Origin: Mortierella sp. BCC40632
Taxonomy: Eukaryota > Mortierellomycota > Mortierellomycetes > Mortierellales > Mortierellaceae
NCBI GenBank assembly: GCA_011634665.1
Contig: WAEK01000018.1
Coordinates: 528,501 to 592,500, forward strand
Direction: 5' to 3'
DNA length: 64,000 nt
Shown here: piece by piece, positions 1 through 12,098 of the stretch
How positions within the stretch are numbered: position 1 is the first letter of the stretch
How the letters are laid out: each line of letters opens with the position of its first letter
Notes under the pieces: model-generated
The model's database searches: none
What the model saw: only the letters and a program-made list of their open reading frames with translations
What the model was told of the DNA's origin: nothing
Position numbers and translations under genes: made by a program

Positions 1-320
1 ACTCGCTACTGCTTGTTCAACACTGATCAATCCTCTCGCTGGTCAGTCAGTCAGAGGGGTTAGCGTGGGTGAAAAAGGATCATCGAGGATGTAGGGCTGC
101 ACGAGTCTCCCTTTCCGGGAGTCTTTTTTCTTTTTTTTCTTTTTTTCTTTTTTTTCTCAGGCCGCGGTCCCAGTCCACTCCTCTGTCGTCGGAGAAGTAC
201 GAGTCGAAAGAGCGAGAGTGGCAGTGGGAGAGAACAAACGAGGGATAAAAAAAGAAAAAGAAAAAGAAAAAAGGTGGAAGAAAAGAGGCGAGGGGCGATG
301 GAAAAAGAATGGACACGTAC

Positions 321-407
321 AGCAACAAAGTTAGCAAAGGCCTGGGGCTGGATGGTTCCAGAGTTGGTGGGGTCGAAGAGGGAGAAGGCCTCCTTGAGCT
401 CGACTTC
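321..407 (-). CDS. EF-hand protein, internal exon fragment
   Basis: Read on the minus strand, this 29-codon stretch contains a helix-loop-helix typical of calmodulin, myosin light chain or centrin relatives: ELKEAFSLFD followed by the loop PTNSGTI. It is bounded by an AG acceptor after a pyrimidine-rich run (just above 407) and a GTACGTG donor just below 321, both in phase 0, so it behaves like an internal exon. The loop has Asp at position 1 and Gly at 6 but Ala instead of Glu at 12, so calcium binding is doubtful. I could not place a convincing first exon (expected at 420-900) or the following exons, which may lie left of the window. Only the family is supported. Exon boundaries are inferred. 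Confidence 0.5.
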
Positions 408-1444
408 CTGACCGTGGGTAAAGACATGTTGAAGTGTAGATGTAGGGATGGGGATAAAGGATGAGAGATTGGGATGGGGGGGGATGAGTAGGGAAGGGGG
501 GGATGGACAGTGATGAGAGAGAAAAAAGAAAAGAAAGAAAAAAAAAAAAAGTTTTCTCGACTCTTCTTATTACCAGGCAAACCAGGCAGCCAGAACGAAA
601 TATAAACAGCTTAACCGCCTCAAGGTGGGTCGGTCTCACGAAACTGACTCCGTTTTTTTTTTTTTTTTTTTTGACTCGTCGCAGGCCTGCACCACACCGC
701 CTTCTCTCCTACGTACGGAATAAAATACCGGGGGATAGCCTGTTCCCAACTCATCTCGTCGTCGAGGAACATACACACGTACAAGGCAGGCTCCATGCCT
801 CTACTTGTCCTTCCACGAATCAGACTCAACGAGCGACCTCAACCGCCAAATCACAGTTGCTCTACTCCTCGCCACTTCTCCTTCCCTTCTTGGGCTCCAC
901 CGAAACCCAACCCAGCAGTGGTTGCGTGCTCTCTCTCTCCTATTCTTTCTCTCTCTCTATCTCTCTGCTCAGCTTAGGAGATGAGAAGCGTGGACCATCG
1001 ATTCTCCCCTGTCTCCCATTGTGTCTCGCGGTGCCTGGCTTGTTATGTCTCGGCCGATCCCCTACCAGGTACCTTTTTTTCCCCACATGGCAACCAGTGT
1101 CTACCTGCCACTCGTCAACCAACCAGGAACAGAAAACAAAAAAAGAGAGGCAGAATCAGCAGCTTGCGCCTTTTCCTGTTCCTTTACTCTTCTTTTCTCC
1201 TCCTTTGCATCTGCTCTCCCTTTCTTCTTCCTCTCATACAAGCCTCTCTTTTAGGTGAATGTACTCTTTTTTTTTTGTCTGCTGTTGCTGCTAGAATAGG
1301 GTTTTCAAGACGGGTGAATTCTAGTACCGATCCCCTAGTGGTCCTTGTCTGGGGGAGAACCTTGTTCAAGACACGTTTTGCCGTTCTTCCCACTTATATT
1401 TTTTTCAGTAGTTTGTATGAACAGAGCCTTCATCTTCTCACGCA

Positions 1445-1502
<58 letters not shown>

Positions 1503-1672
1503 CCATCTATCTCTGGAGTCGCGCATCATACATACCGGGGGAAACCACCCATGCATGCAGTAAAGCCTACAATAGAGGAGATACATTCATCACCCGGTCA
1601 CATCCTCCGGAAGAGGGCGCCCGTTGTGGTGATGGGTCTAGAGAGAGAAAAAAAATCTATCTACTGCTGACA
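408..1672. other. Gene-poor repeat-rich stretch
   Basis: This stretch holds homopolymer runs, CT-rich sequence and a CA microsatellite (1451-1500). Long frames are open on both strands, but their translations are low-complexity Ser/Leu/Phe/Pro or Thr-His repeats. It probably contains the unlocated 5' exon and promoter of the EF-hand gene on the minus strand and the 3' flank of the FYVE-RING gene. Confidence 0.5.
1451..1500. repeat. (CA)n microsatellite
   Basis: About 25 uninterrupted CA dinucleotides lie in noncoding DNA. They create spurious Thr-His and Cys-Val open frames. Confidence 0.95.
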
Positions 1673-4600
1673 CTAGCGGTAATGGACAGGACACGACTTG
1701 CCATGTTGAAGCCAACTGTGAATGCAATGACGATGGTATGTGCACAGGCAATTCAGACGTGCTACTGTTCGTCCTACAAAAAGAAAAAGAAAGGAAAATA
1801 GAACACAGATTTGTGGTTAGGCTCCCAACAAAGAGATAGGGCGGATTGGTGAACACTCGTTTCGATGCATGGAAGAAAAAAAGTTCAGTAAAATGCTCAA
1901 TACCTGCAACAAACTCTTCAAAGCAGATTGCACACTCTTGGTCCACCAAAGGAGAATCTGCGGGAAGTTTGTAGACTGTAAAAAGAACAGAACAGTAGAT
2001 GTCAATAAATAGTAGACAACCTTCCTCGTCCGCATAAATCAAATTAGTTATCGGGGAACCCGTTCAAAGGAACATTACCAATATATCGGACAGTGCTGAT
2101 GGCTCCACTGCCTTGACTAGTCTTGCCCTCCAAACAATCCTGAACATGGGCCTCCTGAGCAGGCTTGCCTCCTTCCAAACCAGCTAAAATCGCTCCACAG
2201 ACTGGACATTCGCTCATCAGAGAACTTGAACTAGCATTTCGCACCATGGGCGCTGGCGCAAAGTCCATGGAGCTAGAGCTACTCGAGGAGGAAGGAGATC
2301 GACGAGGTTGTGTGTTATTGAGATGAGGGTTGGCTGTTCCAAAGCCTACTCCACTACTGCCACGTCCTCGGTCGCGACCATACGTCGCCGTATTGGAAGA
2401 ATTTCCATACGTGGACGTTTGATACGATCGATGGTAGTTGGACTGTGATCCTGTTCCTTGTCCCTGGTAGAATCCGCTACTGGTTCCTGAACCCGAAGCC
2501 ATGCCATAGCCAGTACCCAATGGCCTCGACGACGACGATGATGATGACGACGACGATCCTATAATTACATAGCAGCCTTCACACACTCGGTAGCTCTGAA
2601 GGGTGCCTCTTCGACTCTGAGCTTGATGCTGGATATATGCCTCACTCGAGGAGGGATCATACACAACCATAGACGGATGGAGTGTCGCCCGTCGACTCGA
2701 GCATCGGTCACAAAAGACTCGACCACAGCGGCGGCAGTGATGGCGCCGAAGCCAGAGCGAAAACTTGCGGCGGCAATCTCGGCACTCACTAGCCTTATGA
2801 TCGGACTCCCATTTGGGTTCAAATGGTGGAGCAAGAGGGTGCTGTTGTTGAGCTGGTTGCTGTTGTTGTTGCTGTGAACGTTGGGACTGTTGCATGGTCC
2901 GTGACGGATAGGTTGACTGGTTCCTACTTGCTGATGCGTTGCTCGACAGTGATGTCGACTGCAACGATTGGGACAACTCTGCCGTGCGACTATTACTAGA
3001 TTGCGTTCCTGATGCTCTCATTGTGTCAGATCCAAGACCAAATGGGCTTGATTCCGAAGTTGTATGTGTAGCTTGTGTTTGAGATGTAGACTCGACAGTG
3101 CTGCTCGAATGGGTACTTGAAACTGTATTGGAGGACGATCCTGTCGGCCGAGGACTTCTTGTTAGTCTTGCCACGGGGAACTGACTTTGAGTCGAGGGTG
3201 CAGCTAAGGTAGGTGCTGATGGCGATGTGTTCATAGTGATCATTTGTTCTTCTGTTGGGGATTCTCTACTAGTCACTGGTGTAGCAGGCTCCTCTGTAGG
3301 AGACTCACTTCTAGTTACTGGCGTAACAGGTTCCTCTGTAGGAGACTCGCTTCTAGTAGCTGGCGTAGCAGGCTCATGGTTCAACTCTGTTGGCTCTGAC
3401 AGCGTCTCCTCTGTGGCCCGGATTTCTGTTAGCTCAGAAAGCTCTTCAAGAGGCGGGACTTCGCTATCCGTCGTATGTTCCAAATGATCTTCGAGAGGTG
3501 GGCACTCATGATCCGATGTATACTCTTCATCTTCGATTTCAGTTCTAGTCTGACTGGGCACAGATTCTGTTGGGGTATCATCCATGTCTTCTAATTCTTG
3601 TGTGAGTGTCGATACTAAAGCTTCCTCTCTTTCATCAGCCGACTGAGCGGGTTGTGAAGAGTGAACAGAGGCTTCGTCATCAAGGTCCTCCTCAAGTTGA
3701 GAAGTAGCACTGGAAGAACTACTGTCGCTCGATCCCGAAGGTGGTTGGTTCGAATCCAGACCCAGTGGAGATGGCGCCATAATATCATCCATTGTATCCA
3801 TGTCTGCAGGTCTCGACTTTTGTAGCGTAATGCTCCGGAGTTCATTCGATGAGCTAGATCCATCAGATAGCTGGGAAGCAAGTTGTGGTCTTGGAGTCTC
3901 GGGCTGATCGAGTTCAGCATCCATCTCCTGTATCCCCTGCGACAGCTGCTCCGCATGAGTAAGGTATTCTTGGATCAGCGACGTCGCAGCGACCTTTGAT
4001 GCAGGATCCATGTCAGCTATGATGTAGTACATAATGATCATTCCAATGATTTTTTTAGGTACGATTAACTTCAAGACATCTTGTCGTCATCTAAATTCAT
4101 TCCACTCTTACCTTTGATGCCCTGTAATAGGATGGCGATGGCCTGGCGATAGCGTGCAAGTTCCTGGGCAGTGCTTGCAAACCCTTCGTCTAGTCTTAGG
4201 GCTAGTCCAGCGCGCTTACTATAATTACCAACTTCGTTCATATTCGATGGTGTTAACTGCGATAGTTGGTCTAGCTCAGAGGCATCCGAGACAAGATCAG
4301 CCCGTTTTTTCATGACCCTAATCCATTTTCGACGCCTCACCCAGTTGCTTCCAGACGTTGGGACTGTTTTTGTCCAGAGTTGATTAGGCTCTGTAAGCGA
4401 TTTGCTATATTGCCAGCCCTCACTGTCACAGTGGGGGTTTGTCTTGTCCATCACCCACTCTGTCAGCCAGAACCACCCTCGTTGCATATTTGATCGTGAG
4501 CCCGCGGGTCCTGATGCTGTGACTAGAGGGAGATGGACGTCATCCATAGTCGATGGACGTCCATTCGGAAGGGACCATGGTCCACATACATCCTGTTGCG

Positions 4601-5956
4601 TGAGGGCACTTGCTGAGAACTTTGGCGCCATGAATGAGAGTGGAAATGACGTAGATGCCCGCTGATTTTCGTAGACTGACATAAGGATAGTGCTGTGAAA
4701 TGACAGAGAGTCGTAAGGCTGATCGGCAGGATATTCATCTAGTAGTTCATCAGGGATCCACGGTGAGTCATGTATTCTTGAATAATTGGTAGAGGCATAC
4801 TGAAAAGAAGGACAGAAGGGGAGGGGGCACCTACTTTTCCACCAGAGTTTCTCACTGGTCTGTAAGATGTCGCACAAATATGCCTCACTGTTGGCCGCAG
4901 CAACGTCATATGCAGTTTCCAAAAAGTTGTTCTTCAGTAGGGGGTTTGCATGAGCATGGTTAAGGAAGTAGAGAACCATAGCGACATCACTCTTCGATGC
5001 AGCATTTACTAAAGAGGGAAAGGATAAAAGGGTGGAAGAGGAAGATTGGTTGTTAGGTTCGGGAAAAAAAAAAAGAGGTCGGTGGATATGTGTCGGTCAG
5101 CAGGGTCCAGTTCCAAAGCTTACTCAATGGTGTATGCCCCATTTTGCTCCTGGCATTGATGTCGGCCTCTCCCTTCTCCAGGAGGACTTGTGCAATATTG
5201 ATGAATCCCTTTGACGAAGCATTGTGGAGTGCAGTCCATCCATCCTTGTCTCGTTGGTGCACATTAGCACCTCGTTTTAGCAAAAAACACACGACAGAGT
5301 AGCTGCCAGCGTAGGATGCCTTGAGAAGCGCAGACTAAGATCACGTCAGAGAAAGGGTTTCGTTAGCCATCTGATCCACCACCACTAAAAGAGAATCTCG
5401 TTGGTGACTACAGCCAGGATTCCTATCATACCTCGCCCTCTCGGTCCTGAACATCAACTCCTGCACCCGCCTGGTCAATCAGAACACGCACAACTGATTC
5501 GTGTCCTCGTGAGGCTGCGAAATGAAGGGGATTCATGCCGGTTGCCGAAGATATATTGTCTATGGAGTCCTTTAACAAAGGCGACGACGACAAGATCTCC
5601 TCTACCTGCTCCGCATGTCCCTCTGCGCAAGCCTCAACAAGCTGGGCCCACAGGATATCGTCCGAGCTGCCTCCGTGCTGGTCTGCTCTTTCGGCAGAGT
5701 TGGTCCCTGGGACCCGGTAATCTTCCAGGGACCCACTTCTATCTCTGCCGAGTCCTCTTGTCGTCTGGCTACGCACATTACTGTGTTCTTCGCCCAAGAT
5801 CGAGTCCGTACTATGGTTGCCAGGGTCTGTTGCGGCGCTGGTCGAAAGCTTGATGGCCCCGAGGTGAGAGTCACCATAGAGGGCATGAGTCTCGCCGGGA
5901 ACGGGAGGGTGTACAAACTTGGGGATATCTTCAGGCGCAATGATGGCAGCAATCAT
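1673..5956 (-). CDS. Ankyrin-DysF-FYVE-RING endosomal protein (Upa1/Pib1-like)
   Basis: Six exons encode about 1247 residues: 5956-5432, 5334-5124, 5008-4112, 4016-2079, 1975-1904 and 1773-1673. All junctions are GT-AG and frame-consistent. Ankyrin repeats fill about residues 95-300 (GMNPLHFAASRGH, DGWTALHNASSKG, GHTPL). A peroxin/dysferlin (DysF) segment follows at about 357-482, with the VYENQR start and the WVRRRKWIRVMKKR end. The middle is Ser/Thr/Glu-rich. A FYVE finger lies at about 945-1030 (WESD, LRRHHCRRCG, YRVCEGC), then a CPVC...HVQDC finger (about 1142-1167) and a C-terminal RING (from about 1205: CAIC, then CLCTYHRHCIHSW, then CPVHY). FYVE domains bind PI3P on endosomes and RING domains recruit E2 enzymes, so this is probably an endosomal E3 ligase or adaptor. 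The ankyrin/FYVE/RING layout matches Ustilago Upa1, and the finger-RING tail matches yeast Pib1. No PAM2 motif is visible, and a short FVHP near residue 14 only faintly recalls Upa1's PAM2L motifs. Family call is strong; the DysF call is good. Confidence 0.88.
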
Positions 5957-6873
5957 ATTGGTGTTGCGTGCTTCCTGCAGCCACGGGCAGTGAGTTCTTC
6001 TGAGCGAATACCGTCGGAATGGAGTGAGTGAAAGGGGGAAATGGAAGAGGCCCTTGCTTGCGTGTGCGTGAGTGCAAGAGGAGAGCGAGCGTACGATGGC
6101 AACAAGGGTGGCAAGACAGAGAAGTGGCGAAGTGGGAGAAGAAGAAGGAGAGTCAGTGTTCGAAGATGGGTCGAGATTGGGATCAGGTGGTGGCGGGAAG
6201 AGAGAAGATTGGAGAGCGAGACAGCGGATGCAACCAACGAAACCAACGGGAGAGGCGAATGGTTTACAGGGGAAGAAGAGGGGAGGTGGGAGGATGCAGA
6301 CAGAATGAGGATGGAAAAAGTAAGAGAGTGGGGGTTAGAGTGAAAGAATGAAAGAAAAAAAAAAAAAAAAAAAAGAGAAAGAGAGAGAGAGAGAGAGAGA
6401 AAAGAGTGGGAGAGGATGCAACAGAATCCAGAAGACACGGTCCAAAGACGACTATGAGAAAGAAAAAAGAAAAAACAAACCAAAGTCAGGGTGGAGATGT
6501 CTTCGCGACTGAATGCCAATGGCGATGTAATCAATGAGCACCACTCAACATAGCTTGAATGTACGTACATATTGTTCACGTACGGTCACATATTTCGTCC
6601 TTGTTTTTTGCTGAACAGGCAGAGCATCGTTCTAATCGCACCATTGCCAGGCCCTACTGTTGCCATCACTCAGCCTCACCAACTCATCCTGTGCCTGACT
6701 TTTCTGTATCCATTGCTCCTTGTCGCTGACCTCCTTGTCCCGACATTCTCAATCCCATCGTACACATCGGACGAGGGTCAAGCGGTCGTGGCGGAAATCA
6801 ATCGTCATTGTTGCTGCCAAGATCTATATCGTGAGACTAGGCAAAGAGACGAGCATTGCTCGTAGTCGACGCC
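5957..6873. promoter_or_regulatory. Head-to-head intergenic region between FYVE-RING gene and DBF4
   Basis: The two start codons face away from each other across about 0.9 kb. On the FYVE-gene side the sequence is purine-rich on the plus strand, with an A-run and a GA repeat at 6355-6401, which would be pyrimidine-rich 5' UTR in that transcript. No coding signal is seen, and no specific promoter element could be identified with confidence. Confidence 0.5.
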
Positions 6874-7427
6874 ATGGCCGACTCTCGTATCTATGTCTCT
6901 TCTTCGCGGATACCACTCCAGGAATCCAAGAACCAACAGAATGGTACAATGCGTTCTACAGGAGCCAATCCGAACTCGATTGTAAAACTCGGTCAGGAGA
7001 ATTATGTTCCAAGCAACAAGGTCGTTTCGACCGCCAGTCTCATGAACAGAACAGGGCCTCCAAAAGGAGCAGGAGCAACTGGAACATCTCTTCCGCCAGG
7101 GTCTGAAAATAAGGACCTACAGAAGAACAAGGCAGCGTTGCAACACCGGCCTCCTTCCCATAATCTGGCCATGATGTACACTAAGCCCCCAGTCCAGCAC
7201 CAAGGGATGAACCAATACTTTGCCACCAATTCAGTATTCAAAGGGAGACACTCTGTGCAGCCTGGAGCCGATGTATCCGTTACCAAACAAGGCTCCACAA
7301 CGAAACTCCCAGGTCTCTCAGTTACTGCTAGCCAAACTCGCCCAAATGGGTTGACCCAGGCTCAAGCAAGGAATGAATCGTCACAATCAGTACCCCAGTT
7401 TCAACAGCCGGCGCTGCAAAAGCCTCC

Positions 7428-7500
<73 letters not shown>

Positions 7501-10500
7501 TCTGCAGCACAGGGCCAATCATCAGCAAAGACGTATGGATCTTCGGAATGGAAGCATCAGGTTCAACAAGTGTTGCCAACGTATAGGTTCTATTTTGACT
7601 GCGTGGACCCAACTCTTGCTAATCAGTTCTCAAAGCGCCTTGCAAAGCTGCGTTCGGTAAATCTTGAGACAAATACTATTTACTAGAGCGTTTGACCCTA
7701 AAATGGGACCCTCTGGAACTGTCCCTGACACGACTTTGTGTCGGTTTATTGCTTTTCCTTTACCATCCTCCTCCTCTTAGAACGTATCAAAGTTCTTTTC
7801 AAGCGAAGTGACACACATTGTCACCACAAGCAATATACCCAGCAAGAGTGCCATAGAGCGGATCAAAAGCGGGGCTGATGCAGGTGCTTCGGTATCTCAC
7901 AATGGCCCCGATGCGTCCTCCACAGCTCCCGGTGCTAGCAAACCCTTTCCTGAAAATAGCATCATAGTGAAGGCCGTGCGCTTTGGGATCAAAATATGGT
8001 CTATAGAAAGACTCGATTATCTGTTACGACCATTTTTTGGTCATCCAAGTGCCCAGCAGGGCAATCTCGATTTACAAGACTTCTTGCTGAGAGAAAAAGT
8101 GTATGGCCTACCAACAGCTCAAGGCGAAGACGCTTCCAGATCAGACTACTATGTTTTCCAGAGGCCTTTCTTACTGGTGGAGGATCTATCGAGCCATTAC
8201 CAGCCTATCATCGCCTATGAGTATCCTGAGATTCCTAACCTTGATCCCTCTCGTCCCCCCTGGCCAAAGATTTATCAACATTCCACGGATTATAGCCCGT
8301 TTACCTTTGTGGATGAGAATCGGCGGCATAAATCACGTACAGCAAAAGCACTGCGTGACGAGCAGCCAGCTCTGCCTCCAGTCAATAAGAACGATGAGCC
8401 TGAGAAACCAGCGGATCAACCAGACGAGTCGCACCGAGGGCATTCAGCTGTAGTTTCTGGAATTGTGAACTCAGTCACGTCCCATATGTTGTCTACTGCT
8501 GTGTCTGCTATTGGTAAGGTTGCGACACCACAAGTAGCTCAGGAAATTCCAGACAGATTACTCGAACAGCTCGGTAAGCGTATTCTGAATGCTTCCAAGG
8601 CCGAGGCCGGTGTAGGACCAGATACCAAAAAACCAGACACAGCCCGACCTACAGCGACAATAGCAGCAGCAGCAGCAACAAAGTTAGCGGCAGCAGCAAT
8701 AGATTCGGCAGCAGCAGCGGCGACAGCCAGACCTGAAGATCAGGCAGAGCAGGCTTGTTCAAAGAAATCGGTGTTGGTTGAAAAAGCTCCTTCCAACATA
8801 CCAGCTGCAGTTCAAGAAGTGCCTGCTACTCCTCAAGGCCAGCCTGGTGTCCAGGACGCGACGAAGGACCCTAATCAAGCGGTTGCACAGGCACAAAATA
8901 ACCAGAACGATCCGCCAGCCACCCGCAAGCACAAGGACCAGCAGAAACTCAACTACTGTGAGAACTGCCGTCATTACTTTTATGATTGGGACGAGGTACT
9001 GTTACTTATTTATTTTATTTTATTTATTTTTTGTATTTATTCAGTGTCTTCACCTATAGCATAATTGCTAATGAGAATTTGAACTATGATAGCATCTTGA
9101 GTCACCAAAGCACAAAATCCGTGCACAAGATATGTCTAGGTTCAAGCAACTGGACGAACTCCTGGGTCAACTTCAGCGCAAGCCAAAGCCTAACTCTAAG
9201 GTGAAGGACAACTCAACACCAGAAACTATTAAGCATGTCGATCACAGCAGCGCAAAGATTTCCAAAAACATGAAATCCAAGCCTACGTCTACAGAGGTTC
9301 TGGACGACAAGCTTGAGACTTCTAAAGAAACTCTGAGGTTAAAGGGTGACCTAACCCACCACACAAAGCAGGCTGAGCCTGCAATCAATGTTCCAGCTGT
9401 ACACAAGGAACAGACCTGCGTAAAGGACGAGCATGATCGACACGAGCAACATGCTTCTGCTATGAATTCAACAGCATGCGTGGCTCCAGCAATCGAGGAA
9501 CAAGTCAACGTGGATGTGGAGTTGCCGGCAACAAACAGAACCGTTGTTCTTGATAGACAGGAAAAGCCTGGGATGGTGGCCAATCCAGAACTGGATGCTG
9601 ATCAAGAGGACGACGACATTGCCAAAGAGCTGTCTTCGGAGCTCTCCCGCTTGGGAGTTTCTGAGACTGGGGAAGAAGGAGAGCAAGATGAAGAGCAGGA
9701 TGAAGAAGAGCAAGGCGATAATACGCTACCCCATCCATCAAGCCAAGGATCTGATACGACTGATGCAACTCATATGACGCTAGTTCTCGAAGCAGCAAGC
9801 GAGTGCGAGAAACCCGCTTTCAGTTATCCAACTCTCCCTCCTAAGACTCTTTTGAAGCGCCTTGTAGATGATCGATCCATCTTGAACTACTCAGATCAAG
9901 TTCTCAACTCGGAGGTGACGGCTAGTCATGCCGAGACGGATCCCACACAGCCTGATGACCGGTTTTTGGATCAACCAACGAGTACTTTGGCAACCGATTT
10001 TGTTCAGCCTATCCAGCTTGCAATTAATCTGACGAGCGTTTACACAGATGGCCCAGAACCAGTGGAGATGCCTAGTACGCAAGGAAAGGAAGAGACACTC
10101 GTTGCTACAGAGATTGTTGTCATAGAGTCTGATAGAGAGGGATCCGCAGACGATGACGATGTAGACTTGTTAAAGTCACCGAGTGCTGGACGGGGAGCAT
10201 TCGCCAGAGCACAGGCAGAGAATTTGAGACGTAGTCTCTTCCAAGTGTCTGGTATCTCCGCAGGAGGACTTAGTACAGGCGACTCTTTAAAGCGAAAGTT
10301 TGAGCAAGTTCTCGAAGAGGAACGAGCCTTGGAGACTACTCCCGCTTCTATTTCCTTTAGACCCGACCAAAGAGTCCTTTCAAGGGCCCTTGCCTCTGCG
10401 GACTGCCCATCCTCGGGATTATATTCGCAAATGGTTCCTCAACAACCTCATCCTCGGGCCTTGCCTCCTATGAATCAGCCGACCCAGCAAATGCGCTCTG

Positions 10501-11333
10501 TGGCAGCGGCACGCCCTGTCACCTGGCACAACTCGTCTCCTTTCGGTTATCAGAGCTACGTATCATCGTCGCCTCAGAGACCCATGTACTCGCCCTCCCC
10601 TCTGCAGAGTCAACAGATTGCCACGGAAGACGAGCTTTATCACGCGAATCCCACCCAGCATTCTCTGGACAATGGATTCAGATCCGCTCAAGAGACCAAC
10701 TTCATCTATCCTAATACAGCATCTAGCATCAACATGGGTACAAATTTTAACGCAGATAATTCAAGGCGCTTTTACGCTGAACAGGACCTTAGATCGATGC
10801 GTCCGAGTACACCAGTCAAGCCAAAAAAGACAGCAGGCCAACCTATCGCATTACCTCAGGCGAGACCAGAAAGCTATTACTCGGAAGCCAATCTGCAAAT
10901 GCCTCTCGCCGCTGTTCATGGGCATCCACATCACCGACACCAGTATCCTTCATCATCTATTGTCCCAGATGCAAGACCAACATCACCCACGTCACCCATG
11001 TCGTATCTTTCGGCGTATGACCCTCAGAACGTACGGCACTATGGAGAATACGACCAGTATTCGTCTCCGTCGTCGTCTGCGATGGCTATGTCACCTAGTC
11101 AATCTAGGATTGGAAGGATGCAACCCATGTCACATCTGCAGTCTCAGCCGTCACCGAGGTATCAGCCGCTCATGGTGATGTCGCATGCGGAGCAGGAGCG
11201 GGAACGATGCTATTATCATTATCGTGGAGATCGACTGCCTGAACCTGCAGGTCAAAAGAAGTTGAGGAGCACGTCCAGTCTTGAGGATGAGCTGGAAGAG
11301 TATGGAGAGGGATGTATGGTGTTTATTGAGTGA
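6874..11333 (+). CDS. DBF4: Dbf4-type regulatory subunit of Cdc7 kinase
   Basis: Three exons (6874-7656, 7781-8995, 9093-11333) encode about 1412 residues. Dbf4 binds and activates Cdc7, the kinase that phosphorylates MCM helicase to fire replication origins. The model shows the three Dbf4 landmarks: a BRCT-like motif N across the first junction (YFDCVDP... then SSEVTHIVTTSNIP), a motif M segment (FLLVEDLSSHYQPIIAYEY, then PWPKIY), and a DBF4-type C2H2 finger at about 653-680. The finger reads YCENC...WDE in exon 2 and resumes with HLESPKHKIRAQD in exon 3, so the second intron splits it between its Cys and His ligands. A 24-Gln tract lies at about 185-209, and the long C-terminal half is Ser/Pro-rich and disordered-looking. 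The protein is roughly twice the length of yeast Dbf4. The start ATG has an in-context purine-rich leader (GCCATGG). Family call is strong. Confidence 0.92.
7429..7500 (+). repeat. CAG/CAA repeat encoding polyglutamine in DBF4
   Basis: A mostly CAACAG-patterned tract encodes about 24 consecutive Gln upstream of the BRCT-like region. The interrupted CAG/CAA mix suggests either selection for Gln or purification of slippage. Confidence 0.95.
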
Positions 11334-12098
11334 GGTGGCTCGATTCTTTCTCTTTCTCTTTAGAGAACTGAGGATTTTTTTTTTATGATTTTTCTCTCTC
11401 TCCCTCTCTCTATTGTTTCTTTTTCTTTTTCTTGCTTTTACACGGAATTGTACAATAAAAAAAAAGGGGTGGATTTTTTAGATTCGAAAATGGTTGAGGG
11501 GGACAGGTGCATCTTTGGATCGATAGAGTTGTTTTGAAGGGCGAGAATAATGGACTTTTTTTCCTTCCTAAGATTCTGAACAGAAGACTATCGGATAGGA
11601 CGCGTTAGAGGAGAAAAGCATAGGGGCATTCCAGTTCTTGGCGGACTTCAAAAAAAATGCTATCCAATCATTGTCTCGTGTCGACCCAATTTCCTCGCAG
11701 AAGAAAAGAAAAAACAAAAAGATTCTTGCCTTAGAACGAGCACGACATGTTTCGAGGTGAAGCTTCTTTATTGTTGGTGGATGAAATCCCTGTTGACTGC
11801 GGTAAACAGAGGTTACAAAGCAAAAAAAAAAAAAAAATGGACAACGACTAGGAGGTGTGTGAGACCCACTCTTACAGTTTTGACAAGATAGCTGCGGCAC
11901 CTTGGACAGCAAAAAGTTCCTCTTTACACCGCTTTGCAACTTTTTTTTTTGCTTTTTGAAACACTAAAGGAGCTGCATTGGGTTTCTTTTTTCAGTAGGT
12001 AAGCATTGAACTGTATTTCGCTCATGGATATGCGGAAGTAAACTTGGTTCTTTTTCTCTTCAGACAAGTCAATCGCTCAACCAAAAACTAAAACTAGG
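11334..12098. other. Convergent 3' regions of DBF4 and an acidic-protein gene
   Basis: Two minus/plus 3' ends meet here. An AATAAA at 11454-11459, about 120 nt after the DBF4 stop, is a plausible polyadenylation signal. T-rich runs follow. No gene is seen. Confidence 0.5.
11454..11459 (+). terminator. Putative poly(A) signal of DBF4
   Basis: A canonical AATAAA lies in the T/A-rich 3' flank about 120 nt past the stop codon. The assignment rests on position and sequence only. Confidence 0.4.

Noticed and set aside
503..1258. 251-codon open frame on the plus strand
   Set aside because: The translation is Ser/Leu/Phe/Pro low complexity arising from CT-rich and poly-T DNA, with no domain.
3747..3757. 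GGTTCGAATCC resembling a tRNA T-arm
   Set aside because: It lies in the continuous coding frame of the FYVE-RING protein on the opposite strand, and no matching acceptor or D-arm can be folded around it.
4823..4857. 35-nt GTAGGT...TTTTCAG segment that looks like a mini-intron in the FYVE-RING gene
   Set aside because: Its length is not a multiple of three and the frame is open through it. Removing it would break the downstream DysF frame.
5615..6031. Plus-strand frame overlapping the start of the FYVE-RING gene
   Set aside because: It is antisense to the ankyrin-encoding first exon, which has clear domain support.
6028..6351. Plus-strand Arg/Glu-rich frames
   Set aside because: They derive from the purine-rich leader between two divergent genes and have no domain or splice support.
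7328..7612. Minus-strand frame with alternating Val-Ala
   Set aside because: It is the antisense of the polyglutamine tract of DBF4.
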